Positions 50,231-58,113 of a DNA stretch of 64,000 bases are shown in pieces (position 1 is the stretch's first letter; each line of letters opens with the position of its first letter). The notes beneath the pieces were generated by a model. The model saw only the letters and a program-made list of their open reading frames with translations, was not told the DNA's origin and searched no databases. This stretch comes from JAAYCI01 sp964370045. Lineage in GTDB: Bacteria; Bacillota; Clostridia; Oscillospirales; Ruminococcaceae. The position numbers and the translations under genes were made by a program. The stretch spans positions 124,001 through 188,000 of the forward strand of contig CAYJGZ010000001.1 in assembly GCA_964370045.1 (NCBI GenBank), written 5' to 3'.

Positions 50231-51468
50231 ACAGAGCCCTCCTTCATGGCTTTGTAAAAAAGCTCCTTATTTTTTCTCATATTTTCATCCGATACAGTGA
50301 AAATATAGCTTGCACCCTGCTTTTTTGCATATTCATCCACAAAGATAGAGCCAATACTTGCAGAGACCAAAAACTCCTCGGTTCTATTTTGTGTCTCAAT
50401 GTTTTGCTTTATTCTGTCTACGATGTTTGTGCAATCATCGTCCTGCAAATCGGTGAGAATAATTAAGAACTCATCTCCGCCTATTCTCGCCACAATGTCA
50501 TTTTCACGGACTGAACTTAAAATAGCGTGTGCAATTTTTGTTATCAGCCTATCTCCTGCGCTGTGCCCATACACATCGTTTGTGTGTTTTAGGGCATTTA
50601 TATCTACAAAAAGAACATAAAATGAGTTTTCGTTTTCTTCATCATTACATAGCGATTCAAGTGCGGACATGATATATCGGCGGTTGAATACACCTGTAAG
50701 TTCGTCCCTTTCGATTTTTGCCATTAGATTTTCTTTTTGTGCATTTATTTTTCTTTGGTCGTTTAGCACCTGGTCGGAGAACCTTTTGTACAGGCTTGCA
50801 TCAATGAGGTTCATAGAATAAATGAAGAATAGGTAGAAAATCAGCAGTGAGGCTAAAGAAACGGTGACCGAAAGCAGCACCTGACCATCGTAAAGAGAGT
50901 GTGTTACCACTGCGGCAATGTGGTCAACTTGCAGTATGAGTATGAGGATGATAGAGACAAGCAGTATGACAGAGTGCTTGCTTTTTACGGTTACTCGCTG
51001 TATGGAAGTGTTGTCGATGTACTTTTTGACAAGCTCATGTGCCAAAGACAGAGTAATACAAGTGATGATGACAATGATACTGTCGTAAACGGTGTTGTCA
51101 ATAAGTTCGGTAGGGGGGATTTTGAGCACGGTGCTGAAGATGACAATCAAAGGAGTGGTAAATGCGGATAAATGTAAAGTGAATATTGCTGCTCCGCAAA
51201 ACACCTGCACAAAATCAGTCTTTGAAATCAGCTTAAACTCAAGGGTGAGAATAAGTAAAAAAGAGGGTATTACAAAATGAAACGGGATGTTGATAAATTG
51301 AGCGACGCCAAATATAGATGTGTTTACAAAAGATAGTGCGACAAAGACCAACTTGTTTGTAGAGCTGCCAACCAACAAGCCGGATGCGTAGGAAAAGCTG
51401 GAAAATTGATAGAAAAACATCGCCAGTAGAGAGGTAGCAAACAGCACAGTGTTCAAATCTAATACCAT
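50227..51468 (-). CDS. Membrane diguanylate cyclase (GGDEF, intact I-site)
   Basis: A 413-residue protein: about six membrane helices (residues 1-230), a coiled linker and a GGDEF domain (about 250-400). It starts RDELTGVFNRRYIM and has VDINALKHTNDVYGHSAGD and RIGGDEFLIIL, all catalytic positions kept. RENDIVARIGGDEF gives an RxxD inhibitory site at the right distance, so product feedback is expected. The membrane topology resembles the neighbouring GGDEF protein, suggesting duplication with divergence. AAGGAGG precedes the ATG 21 bp after the EAL gene. It overlaps the next gene by four bases. Confidence 0.9.
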   Translation of the reverse strand: MVLDLNTVLFATSLLAMFFYQFSSFSYASGLLVGSSTNKLVFVALSFVNTSIFGVAQFINIPFHFVIPSFLLILTLEFKLISKTDFVQVFCGAAIFTLHLSAFTTPLIVIFSTVLKIPPTELIDNTVYDSIIVIITCITLSLAHELVKKYIDNTSIQRVTVKSKHSVILLVSIILILILQVDHIAAVVTHSLYDGQVLLSVTVSLASLLIFYLFFIYSMNLIDASLYKRFSDQVLNDQRKINAQKENLMAKIERDELTGVFNRRYIMSALESLCNDEENENSFYVLFVDINALKHTNDVYGHSAGDRLITKIAHAILSSVRENDIVARIGGDEFLIILTDLQDDDCTNIVDRIKQNIETQNRTEEFLVSASIGSIFVDEYAKKQGASYIFTVSDENMRKNKELFYKAMKEGSV

Positions 51469-51489
51469 CGGTGTGGCACCTCCTTGTTG

Positions 51490-52707
51490 TTAAAGTGCGG
51501 ACAAAGGCTGTGGCCTGCTGTGAAGATAGCCTTGCGAGTAGTCCACGCCGTATTGCATAAGCACCTTTTGCGTTTCCTCGTTTTCCACAAACTCAGCTAT
51601 TGTCTGTGCGTTTATAAGCTGAGCCATAAAGCAGATGGAGCGCAGGATAATCACGTTCTTTTCGGAGGTGGCTATGTCCTTGATAATAGTGCCGTCAATC
51701 TTGATGAATGCGGGAGAGAGGGAAATAATTGTTGTGTATGTGGCGTATCCGGAGCCGAAGTCGTCCACCGAAACACGGCAGCCGTAGCTTCTTACTTCGG
51801 CAATAAAGTCGAAAATTGTATCATTTTGGTAGTTTTCCGTCTCTACAAACTCTATGACCAAGTTTTTGCAGTTGGGGTAATTTGCAAGCTGGGTGAAAAA
51901 CCATTTTTTGAAGGATTCGCTGGAAATATCATACGCCGAAATATTTATTGAAAGCTGCTCTGTGCGCCCGCTAAACTCATGCAGCACCCTGGCTATCATC
52001 ATTTGGCTTAGGCGGTTGTAAATTTTGTACTTTTTGGCAACATCCAAAAAAGCCCCCGGGGGGTAGATTTTTCCCTGCTCATCGGATATGCGCATAAGCG
52101 CTTCGTACTTTTCGATTTTGCCGGATTTGTTGTTGTGAATTCCCTGATAATATGGGATGATGCGGCCGGCTTCCATGGCAAAGTTTATTAAATCCAAAAC
52201 CTCGGCATCCTTCTTAATTGTGTCGGTTATATCCAAGGTGTCAGGTGTTATGTTGAAGTTTTCGTGCGAGTCTCGTGCGAGTAAAAGGGAATGTAGCGCT
52301 CGTTCAATAAGCTTATCTTCCTGCAAAACCACCGCAAAGCGGGACACGCCGCTAATCTCTACCTGCGATGAGGAAGCTGCCTCGAACTGGGCGTAAAATT
52401 GCTTCATCACCGAAAGGAAGTCTTCTTTGGAAATGTTATCCCCTGCGGCTAAAACAAACCTGTTGTAGGCATAGGAATAAAGAAAAATAGCAGAATCTAA
52501 GCCGAACTGTATCAGCGCTTGCTGAACACTGTTCAGTACACTCACGCACCCTGCGTAATAGGTTTCCTCGCCATAAGCCGCTATGGATAAATCGGCGTTG
52601 ATAACCTCGGTCATGCAAAGCTTGTTAAGCTTTAATTCCTCCATGTCCTTGCGCAGTTTTATAACATTTGCTACGCCTAAATTGTCGTCGAGGTAAGAAA
52701 TGCTCAT
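51490..52707 (-). CDS. c-di-GMP phosphodiesterase (EAL domain)
   Basis: A 405-residue cytoplasmic protein. The N-terminal 160 residues resemble a degenerate GGDEF-like fold without the signature; residues about 165-400 are an EAL domain. Catalytic residues are present: KYEALMRI, LSINISAYD (Asn), IEFVETEN (Glu), VDDFGSGYATYT (Asp-Asp), FIKIDG (Lys), IAEFVENEE (Glu) and YSQGYLHSRP (Gln). IAEF replaces the usual AEGVE glycine only. It should hydrolyse c-di-GMP to pGpG. The ATG at 52707 has AAAGGAG 12 bases upstream; no other start is better. It heads an operon with two cyclases. Confidence 0.88.
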   Translation of the reverse strand: MSISYLDDNLGVANVIKLRKDMEELKLNKLCMTEVINADLSIAAYGEETYYAGCVSVLNSVQQALIQFGLDSAIFLYSYAYNRFVLAAGDNISKEDFLSVMKQFYAQFEAASSSQVEISGVSRFAVVLQEDKLIERALHSLLLARDSHENFNITPDTLDITDTIKKDAEVLDLINFAMEAGRIIPYYQGIHNNKSGKIEKYEALMRISDEQGKIYPPGAFLDVAKKYKIYNRLSQMMIARVLHEFSGRTEQLSINISAYDISSESFKKWFFTQLANYPNCKNLVIEFVETENYQNDTIFDFIAEVRSYGCRVSVDDFGSGYATYTTIISLSPAFIKIDGTIIKDIATSEKNVIILRSICFMAQLINAQTIAEFVENEETQKVLMQYGVDYSQGYLHSRPQPLSAL

Positions 52708-52868
52708 TTGTGGTTTTTGCTCCTTTGTCGGTGGAAAAGCGAGCTTTGGGTATTTGCAACGCTTTATGTGGTAGATGTGCGAAGGTTTTTTGTAAAGCAC
52801 AAAAGTACGCTTTGGGGTGATGAGGGGCATGGAAATAAGGCTCTGCGAAACAAGACTATTCGAGTATA

Positions 52869-52897
52869 TTTATAGCAAAATTTGTAGAAAAAGTCAA
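52869..52897 (-). promoter_or_regulatory. Sigma-A promoter of the c-di-GMP operon
   Basis: On the minus strand TTGACT and TATAAA are separated by exactly 17 bp. Transcription would begin near 52862, giving a leader of about 155 bases before the EAL gene, in which no known riboswitch was recognised. The rest of the 52708-53084 gap holds nothing else. Confidence 0.7.
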
Positions 52898-53084
52898 TGA
52901 TTGCAGAGTGGTGTTTGTGCAAAATGGCGTAGCTACTTTGAAAAATAAAATAGGCTTAAATTGCGATGTTTATGGGTGAGGGGTTGAAGAAAAATAGCTG
53001 CGAAACAAAAGTGTATAAAGTGTGAAAAAGATGTTGTTACAAACGAAGTAAAAAAGGTGTCACTTTGTTTGCTTTTCACTCAAA

Positions 53085-53195
53085 GGGAGTGGACACATAG
53101 AGGTGATTTAGAATACGCTGGGCGCAAGAAGAAGGCGCTATATCCCCCGCCTGCGGCGGGGGATATAGCAAATAAATCACCGCATTTGGACACAC
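53085..53195 (-). repeat. Palindromic intergenic repeat, intact copy 3 (111 bp, reversed)
   Basis: The reverse of the copies at 10976 and 29059. Its hairpin is the most perfect: 15 bp GCTATATCCCCCGCC with GGCGGGGGATATAGC around TGC. It lies between the c-di-GMP operon and the rpsF promoter and ends 18 bp before the -35 box. Confidence 0.85.
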
Positions 53196-53212
53196 CCTAC
53201 CCAAAATAGCAG

Positions 53213-53241
53213 TTGACACAATGCGCCTACATTGATATAAT
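53213..53241 (+). promoter_or_regulatory. Consensus sigma-A promoter of rpsF-ssb-rpsR
   Basis: TTGACA and TATAAT, both perfect, are separated by 17 bp. This is the strongest promoter in the window, as expected for a ribosomal protein operon. Confidence 0.92.
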
Positions 53242-53340
53242 AAATCGCTGTGTCTTTGCGAGAGAGCTATGGCAAAGGGCAGTTTTATAACCGAAGAACG
53301 TTTATCCTTGCCCCGAAAGGGGCCATACGTCCAAAAGGAG
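53242..53340 (+). promoter_or_regulatory. rpsF leader, probable S6:S18 autoregulatory structure
   Basis: AACCGAAGAACG is followed by GCCCC GAAA GGGGC, a hairpin with a GNRA loop, then CCATACGT, whose ACGT can pair back to the ACGT after the CCG. Many bacterial rpsF leaders have a CCG-bulge hairpin bound by the S6:S18 pair. The match is by layout only. Confidence 0.45.
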
Positions 53341-53351
53341 GTGCAGAAAAA

Positions 53352-53834
53352 ATGCCGATGTACGAAACAATGCTGGTAAGCAGTGCGAAGCTTGATGAAG
53401 AGGCTACCACTGCGCTGGTGGGAAAGTTCAAAAGCCTTATCGAGGCGAACGGCACCATTGATGCCGTGGAGGAGTGGGGCAAACGCCGCCTGGCATACCC
53501 CATCAAAAAGCAGGATGACGGTGTGTACACGCTTATTCACTTTACAAGCGACGCCGCATTCCCCGCAGAGCTGGACCGTGTGTACAAAATTACCGACGGT
53601 GTGCTGCGTAGCCAAATCATCGCAAAGGATGAGGTGATGGAGAAGGCACGTGTGGACTCCATTGCGAAAGCCGCCGCCGCAAAGGCCGCTGCTGCTAAAG
53701 CCGCCGAGATGAAGGCGCAAGCGGAAGCAAAACGCCGTGAGGAAGCAGCCGCAAAAGAGCAGGCCGCCGGACAGGAGGAAGCCGCAGAACAGCAGAGCGA
53801 TGCTGTAGCGAGCGAAGCGAAGGCGGGTGAGTAA
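53352..53834 (+). CDS. rpsF: 30S ribosomal protein S6
   Basis: A 160-residue small-subunit protein that binds 16S rRNA with S18. The first 95 residues are the S6 fold (MYETMLVSSAKLDEEATTAL, VEEWGKRRLAYPIKKQDDGVYTLIHF, LRSQIIAKDEVM). The rest is an Ala/Glu/Lys/Gln-rich tail of about 60 residues, longer than the usual S6 end. AAGGAGG precedes the ATG at 53352. First gene of rpsF-ssb-rpsR. Confidence 0.95.
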   Translation: MPMYETMLVSSAKLDEEATTALVGKFKSLIEANGTIDAVEEWGKRRLAYPIKKQDDGVYTLIHFTSDAAFPAELDRVYKITDGVLRSQIIAKDEVMEKARVDSIAKAAAAKAAAAKAAEMKAQAEAKRREEAAAKEQAAGQEEAAEQQSDAVASEAKAGE

Positions 53835-53837
53835 AAC

Positions 53838-54281
53838 ATGCTGAACGTGATTTGTGTGATGGGACGCCTTGTGGCGGACCCCGAACTCAGAAAAACCACG
53901 ACGGGCATCAGCACTACCACCATAAGGGTTGCGTGTGAGCGCAATTTTGTTAAGGCGGGCGAGCAGCGGCAGACGGACTTTTTTGATATTGTCGCATGGC
54001 GCACAACGGCGGAATTTGCGTGCAAGTACTTCCGCAAAGGCCAGCTGATAGCTGTGAACGGCTCGTTGCAAACGCGCTCGTATGAGGACAGAGAGGGCAA
54101 AAAGCGCACCGTCTACGAAATAGTGGCGGACAACCTGCATTTTGCCGACTCCAAGAGCTCGCCTATGGGACAAGGACAAGCGCCTGCGTCTCGTGCCCTG
54201 CCTCAAGAGCAGGAGTCCTACGCTTCGGGTGCGCCGGACGATTTTGAGCTTATAGATGACAGCGAGGACCTGCCGTTTTAG
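53838..54281 (+). CDS. ssb: Single-stranded DNA-binding protein
   Basis: A 147-residue tetrameric ssDNA-binding protein for replication and repair. The OB fold runs from LNVICVMGRLVADPELRKTTTG to EIVADNLHFADSK (about 1-107), then a flexible linker and the acidic tip DDSEDLPF, which binds partner proteins. It starts three bases after the rpsF stop. This is the usual rpsF-ssb-rpsR arrangement. Confidence 0.95.
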   Translation: MLNVICVMGRLVADPELRKTTTGISTTTIRVACERNFVKAGEQRQTDFFDIVAWRTTAEFACKYFRKGQLIAVNGSLQTRSYEDREGKKRTVYEIVADNLHFADSKSSPMGQGQAPASRALPQEQESYASGAPDDFELIDDSEDLPF

Positions 54282-54393
54282 GACGGCAAGGGGCAGGCTG
54301 TGCGTGTGATAAGCACAAATATGCGGTGTACCTTGGATTTTCAAAAAGAAACTTACTGCACACAGCAGTGACTCTCAAAGGAGGTTTTTTCCC

Positions 54394-54645
54394 ATGGCTT
54401 ATGAAAGAAACGAGCGCGGAGGCAGAGGGGGCTCTCGTGGCCGCCGTAAGGTTTGCAGCTTTTGTGTGGACCGTATACCTTACATCGACTACAAGGATAT
54501 TGGCCGCCTGCGCAAATATACAACAGAGCGTTCCAAAATCATTCCCCGCCGTGTGACCGGCACCTGCGCAAAGCACCAGCGTGAGCTTACTATCGCAATC
54601 AAGCGTGCACGCCACTTGGCGCTTATGCCCTACATCAGCGACTAA
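54394..54645 (+). CDS. rpsR: 30S ribosomal protein S18
   Basis: An 83-residue small-subunit protein that pairs with S6. KVCSFCVDRIPYIDYKDIGRLRKY carries the CxxC typical of the zinc-binding form, and TGTCAKHQRELTIAIKRARHLALMPY is the conserved end; Cys and His there can complete the zinc site. A Gly/Arg-rich start (RGGRGGSRGRR) is longer than in E. coli. AAAGGAGG precedes the ATG. The terminator at 54670 closes the operon. Confidence 0.95.
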   Translation: MAYERNERGGRGGSRGRRKVCSFCVDRIPYIDYKDIGRLRKYTTERSKIIPRRVTGTCAKHQRELTIAIKRARHLALMPYISD

Positions 54646-54669
54646 GTTGCAGATGTGATTTTGCTATTT

Positions 54670-54717
54670 CACCCTTTTGCCAAGGCTTTAGAAGTTTTGG
54701 TAGGAGGGTGTTTTTTT
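54670..54717 (+). terminator. Terminator of rpsF-ssb-rpsR
   Basis: CACCCT pairs with AGGGTG, with TGCCAA/TTTGG extension inside, followed by a run of seven T on the plus strand. Confidence 0.75.
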
Positions 54718-54727
54718 GTGGCGGTGC

Positions 54728-54756
54728 TTGTGCGATGTGAAGTTATTGGGTATAAT
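54728..54756 (+). promoter_or_regulatory. Probable promoter of the niaR gene
   Basis: TTGTGC and a perfect TATAAT are 17 bp apart, 85 bp before the start codon. No clear NiaR operator was seen nearby. Confidence 0.5.
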
Positions 54757-54841
54757 TAAATGTATAAGTGGAAATGTGGAGTGTTTGCGCTTGTGTGCAA
54801 ACAACATTAAGCAAAACAATAGCTTTAGGAGGGTAAGCTTT

Positions 54842-55372
54842 ATGGAGGCGAAAAAGCGTCGTGAAGAGCTTTTGAAGCTGTTGCAAATGGATATTAAGCC
54901 GATGAGCGCAAGCAATATCGCAGAGCGTTTTGGCGTGTCAAGGCAGATTATTGTGGGGGACGTTGCGCTACTGCGTGCCGCAGGGCAGGATATAGTGGCG
55001 ACCCAAAGCGGCTATATCCTGAATAGGCCAAAGGGTGAGGGTGCCGATGTGGACAGCGATACCTATATTTTGGCGTGCAAGCACGACAAGGCTTTTCTGG
55101 AGGAGGAGCTATACGCCATTGTGGACAATGGGGGCGTTTTGCTTAATGTATCGGTAGACCATGTTTTGTATGGCAGCATCACAAAGCAGCTGAACATCAG
55201 TAGCCGATTTGAGGCGGATGAGTTTGTAAAGCGTGTGGTGGTGACGGGTGCATCGCTTTTGTGTAGCATGACAGACGGCGCCCACCTGCACACCATTCGC
55301 TGTGCAGACCCCGAGGCGTACCGTAGGATATTGACACGCTTGAAAGACAAGGGGATTTTGTACATGAAGTAA
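54842..55372 (+). CDS. niaR: NiaR/NadR-type niacin-responsive repressor (HTH + 3H domain)
   Basis: A 176-residue transcriptional repressor. The N-terminal winged helix (KKRREELLKLLQMDIKPMSASNIAERFGVSRQIIVGDVALLRAAG, about 1-65) is an HTH_11 type. The 3H domain (about 70-175) carries the name-giving histidines in ACKHDKAF, VDHVLYGSI and TDGAHLHTIRC, which bind metal and nicotinic acid. In relatives (B. subtilis YrxA) it represses NAD biosynthesis and niacin uptake genes when nicotinic acid is present. No nad or nia gene is next to it here. The ATG at 54842 follows TAGGAGGG. Confidence 0.9.
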   Translation: MEAKKRREELLKLLQMDIKPMSASNIAERFGVSRQIIVGDVALLRAAGQDIVATQSGYILNRPKGEGADVDSDTYILACKHDKAFLEEELYAIVDNGGVLLNVSVDHVLYGSITKQLNISSRFEADEFVKRVVVTGASLLCSMTDGAHLHTIRCADPEAYRRILTRLKDKGILYMK

Positions 55373-55454
55373 GCGGTGGTGCACAGCGGGTGTCCTCTGT
55401 CCCGAATGTACCCCGAGTGTGCCGGATATGTCCTATGAAATACACAAAAAAGTA

Positions 55455-55496
55455 AAAAACACACGCTTTTGCCCTTGGGTTTTAGCGTGTTTTTTT
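55455..55496 (+). terminator. Terminator of the niaR gene
   Basis: AACACACGCT pairs with AGCGTGTTT and is followed by a long T-run on the plus strand. Confidence 0.75.
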
Positions 55497-55527
55497 GTTT
55501 GTGCAATGTGCAAAAATACGCAAAGCG

Positions 55528-55553
55528 CAAAAAAGCCGCCCAAAGCGGGCGGC
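55528..55553 (-). terminator. Terminator of the zinc-ribbon gene
   Basis: GCCGCCC pairs with GGGCGGC around AAAGC. On the minus strand it is followed by TTTTTT, 14 bases after the gene's stop codon. Confidence 0.8.
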
Positions 55554-55567
55554 CTTGAAAAACGAGC

Positions 55568-55849
55568 TTACATCGCAGATTCTTCCTTCATCTGTGCAAA
55601 GCACTCGCTACAATAGACCGGGCGGTCCTCACGAGGCTTGAAGGGAACCTTTGCGTCCTGTCCGCACTGTGCGCACTGCGCAACGTGCATCTCCCTTGCA
55701 CTGCGGGCAGACTTGCGAGAGTCACGGCAGGTCTTGCAACGTTGAGGTTCGTTTTCAAAACCTCTGCTCGCATAGAACTCCTGCTCACCTGAGGTGAACA
55801 CAAAGTCCTGACTGCAATCTTTGCATACAAGTGTCTTGTCTTCGTACAT
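55568..55849 (-). CDS. Zinc-ribbon protein with four CxxC pairs
   Basis: A 93-residue protein with four CxxC pairs: LVCKDCSQDF, RCKTCRDSR, QCAQCGQDA and YCSECF. The first two form one zinc ribbon (zf-trcl type, with FVFTSGEQEFYASRGFENEPQRC between them), the last two a second ribbon. Such proteins are common in Clostridia; they are thought to bind nucleic acid or store zinc, but the role is not established. The ATG at 55849 follows GAGGAGC. The upstream region is highly structured (55850-56045), which suggests control at RNA level. Confidence 0.85.
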   Translation of the reverse strand: MYEDKTLVCKDCSQDFVFTSGEQEFYASRGFENEPQRCKTCRDSRKSARSAREMHVAQCAQCGQDAKVPFKPREDRPVYCSECFAQMKEESAM

Positions 55850-56045
55850 AATTTTGCTCCTCACCCAATAAGTTTTTGCCCGCGGAGGGATTTCCACCAT
55901 CACCTTTGGTATAGCCAAACCTATTTAATCTGAGAGATGTGTTCGGATTACATGGGTTTGGCTAACCAACGCTCTTGTTAAGCTACAAGGGCATATATGT
56001 TTGTGCTATCGTGGAGTAGCATAAAGGATAGTGTTGCACTATCCC
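55850..56045 (-). promoter_or_regulatory. Highly structured upstream region of the zinc-ribbon gene
   Basis: Read on the minus strand it contains in order: GGATAGTG/CACTATCC (56026-56044), TGCTA/TAGCA, CTTGT/ACAAG, a long stem TTGGTTAGCCAAACC/GGTTTGGCTATACCAA with a 32-base loop, and a GC-rich CCCTCCGCGGGC stretch near the ribosome site. This many nested stems suggests a leader or a small RNA. No known riboswitch class was matched with confidence. Confidence 0.4.
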
Positions 56046-56583
56046 TTACAGTACACTGCGAATTTTCTACATTGTACAAAGTATGAAATTAAAAGTCAAC
56101 TACAAAAATATGACAAAAAATACAAAAATAGCAATTAGCAACAAATTAAAATAGCAATTTTAGACAAGAAAATGTGAAATCATCGGCGCAAAAAAGAACA
56201 AATGCGAGGAAAGTGTTGCTTTATGGGAGCGCCTACAGTGAAAAAATATGCTTCAAAATAACACAAAATCGTTATTTTTTTATGGTGTAATTGACGAGAC
56301 TGTTCCTTGGATACCACTAAACAAAATAGCGGCATATATACAGATGTGCGGGATATATGCACACACATGTTTTGCGCACATTTTCCTTATTTTTTTGTGT
56401 GTGGGGTAGCGCTGTTGCTAAAAAAGTGAGCAAACAACACTATCCAAGCACTTGAGATTATGTATTAGGATGTGGTAAAATGGCAAATAGTATTGTCAGT
56501 AGGCGACTCTTGAAAACACACTCGGAGCTACACTGCGGGTGTAGCTTTGAATGTTGTGCGAAAAACACCTTGGAGGCGAAAAA
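56046..56583. other. AT-rich intergenic region with a plus-strand promoter
   Basis: 538 bp. Bases about 56080-56420 are AT-rich with no supported gene. A promoter TTGAGA-18-TAAAAT lies at 56452-56481, then an AGCTACAC/GTGTAGCT hairpin at 56526-56546 in the leader of the glycosyltransferase gene. Confidence 0.45.
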
Positions 56584-57630
56584 ATGGCAGATATCAGTGT
56601 GTGTATGATTGTGAAAAACGAGGAAAAAAACCTTGCGAAATGCCTAAACAGCCTTGGCGACATTCCGGATGAAATTATTATTGTGGACACCGGCTCTACG
56701 GATGCCACAAAGCAGATAGCGCAAAAATATACGGACAAGGTGTACGACTTTGCGTGGGTGGACGACTTTGCCGCCGCACGCAACTTTTCGCTTTCCAAGG
56801 CAAAGTGCGAGTACATTTACGTGGCGGATGCGGACGAGGAGATAGACGAGGACAACCTAAAGCTTTTTCGTCAGCTGAAGCAGGCGCTGCTGCCCGAGGT
56901 GGAGGTGGTGGAGATGGCGTATGTGAACCCCTCGCCGCTTAGTGAAGAGAGCACCACCGAAAACTTTGGTGTGGAGTATAGGCCCAAGCTGTTTCGCCGA
57001 CTTAGGGAATTTCAGTTTGCGGACCCCATACACGAAACACTGCGTACAGACCCCGTTGTTTATCGTAGCAACGTGATGATAAATCACCTGCCACACGGAA
57101 ATCACGCCGCAAGAGACCTTGCGCAGCTTGCACGGCTTGTGAAGAGCGGGCAGGTGTTTTCCTCAAGGCTTGAGATGATGTATGCGCGTGAGCTGATGTT
57201 TGCAGGCGATGTGAGCGACTTTTTGAGTGCAAAGCCGTACTTTGAGGCGGTGTACGATGACCCCTCCAACGCTCCCGAGCGCCTTAGGCGAGCGGCGTGT
57301 GTCTTGGTGCGCTGTGCGATGCTTCAAAGGGATGCCGAGCTGCTTTTGCAGGTGGCCGCACCCGAGCTTGTGGGCACGCCGCCCAGCGAAATATGCTGTG
57401 CGCTGGCGGACTATCACCTTGCAATGGGAAGCCACCGCCAGGCGGCGGAATGGTACACTGCGGCGCTTTCCGGCGCAGAGCCGGAGCTTGTGGCGGCGAG
57501 CGTGGGCAGCCTGCCGCTTAAAGGCCTTGCCGCCTGCCACGAGGCAATAGGCGACGCCGAGACGGCCGAAAAATACCTTGAGCAGGCAAGGCTTTGGGGT
57601 GAAGAGCACCTGCGCATGAGCGGCGTGTGA
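56584..57630 (+). CDS. Family 2 glycosyltransferase with helical repeat tail
   Basis: A 348-residue cytoplasmic glycosyltransferase. The GT-A domain starts ISVCMIVKNEEKNLAKCLNS, with IIIVDTGSTDATKQIA and the nucleotide-sugar/metal site YVADADEEID (D-x-D). Residues about 200-345 are helical TPR-like repeats (AKPYFEAVYDDPSNAPERL, ADYHLAMGSHRQAAEWYTAAL, CHEAIGDAETAEKYLEQA). This two-part build resembles the SunS-like group that sugars peptides or proteins, as well as many uncharacterised proteins. TTGGAGG precedes the ATG. The next gene starts in its stop codon. Confidence 0.85.
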   Translation: MADISVCMIVKNEEKNLAKCLNSLGDIPDEIIIVDTGSTDATKQIAQKYTDKVYDFAWVDDFAAARNFSLSKAKCEYIYVADADEEIDEDNLKLFRQLKQALLPEVEVVEMAYVNPSPLSEESTTENFGVEYRPKLFRRLREFQFADPIHETLRTDPVVYRSNVMINHLPHGNHAARDLAQLARLVKSGQVFSSRLEMMYARELMFAGDVSDFLSAKPYFEAVYDDPSNAPERLRRAACVLVRCAMLQRDAELLLQVAAPELVGTPPSEICCALADYHLAMGSHRQAAEWYTAALSGAEPELVAASVGSLPLKGLAACHEAIGDAETAEKYLEQARLWGEEHLRMSGV

Positions 57631-58076
57631 TGCGAGCGAGATTTTTTTTGATAGCAGTTGGTGTGCTGGTGGCAATATGCGTAGGGCTGTGGTTTTTGCA
57701 CCCGATTGCGCCGCTACTCATTGTGCTGTCTCTGGCTGTACAGCTGCCTGTGGCGTATGCACTGATGCGAAAGCGGCTGACGAGCGGCTACCTTAAGCGC
57801 ACCGAGGGCTACAGAAAAGAGCTCTTGCAAAGTGGTGACGCAAATGCGTGGCTGTGCGCAGAGCAGGGCGAAACGCTCGCAAAGGAGTATTCCCTTTGGC
57901 ATAAAAAACTGCGCCTGCTCAATCTTTTGAACCGTGCCGAGGCGCTGGCGATGCTGGGGCAAAAGGATGAGGTGCGGCGGCTTTTGCAGGAGATAGCCGG
58001 AGCGAGCCTGCCAAAAACACAGGCGGAGCAGCGAAGCCGAGTGCGCAGTATGGCAGGTATTGAAAACGACGAATAA
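57630..58076 (+). CDS. Membrane protein with cytoplasmic helical tail, unknown
   Basis: A 148-residue protein: two N-terminal membrane helices (about 4-24, RFFLIAVGVLVAICVGLWFL, and 27-46, IAPLLIVLSLAVQLPVAYAL) and a basic, helical cytoplasmic tail (about 50-148), in which YSLWHKKLRLLNLLNRAEALAMLGQKDEVRRLLQEI looks like a TPR-like helix pair. The ATG shares its A with the TGA of the glycosyltransferase gene, so both are translated together. Not recognised as a known family. It may anchor or assist the glycosyltransferase. gltX follows after 37 bp. Confidence 0.7.
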   Translation: MRARFFLIAVGVLVAICVGLWFLHPIAPLLIVLSLAVQLPVAYALMRKRLTSGYLKRTEGYRKELLQSGDANAWLCAEQGETLAKEYSLWHKKLRLLNLLNRAEALAMLGQKDEVRRLLQEIAGASLPKTQAEQRSRVRSMAGIENDE

Positions 58077-58113
58077 CAGCGTGAATTTTTGCGAAAAAGT
58101 ATGAGGAGTATAT

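Noticed and set aside
53076..54344. A 422-codon open frame on the minus strand
   Set aside because: Antisense to rpsF, ssb and their promoter; it runs through a palindromic repeat copy.
55850..55930. Fluoride or ZTP riboswitch before the zinc-ribbon gene
   Set aside because: GGTGATGG and CCGCGGGC recall parts of these classes, but the other conserved bases and spacing are not met, and the gene has no link to fluoride or folate metabolism.
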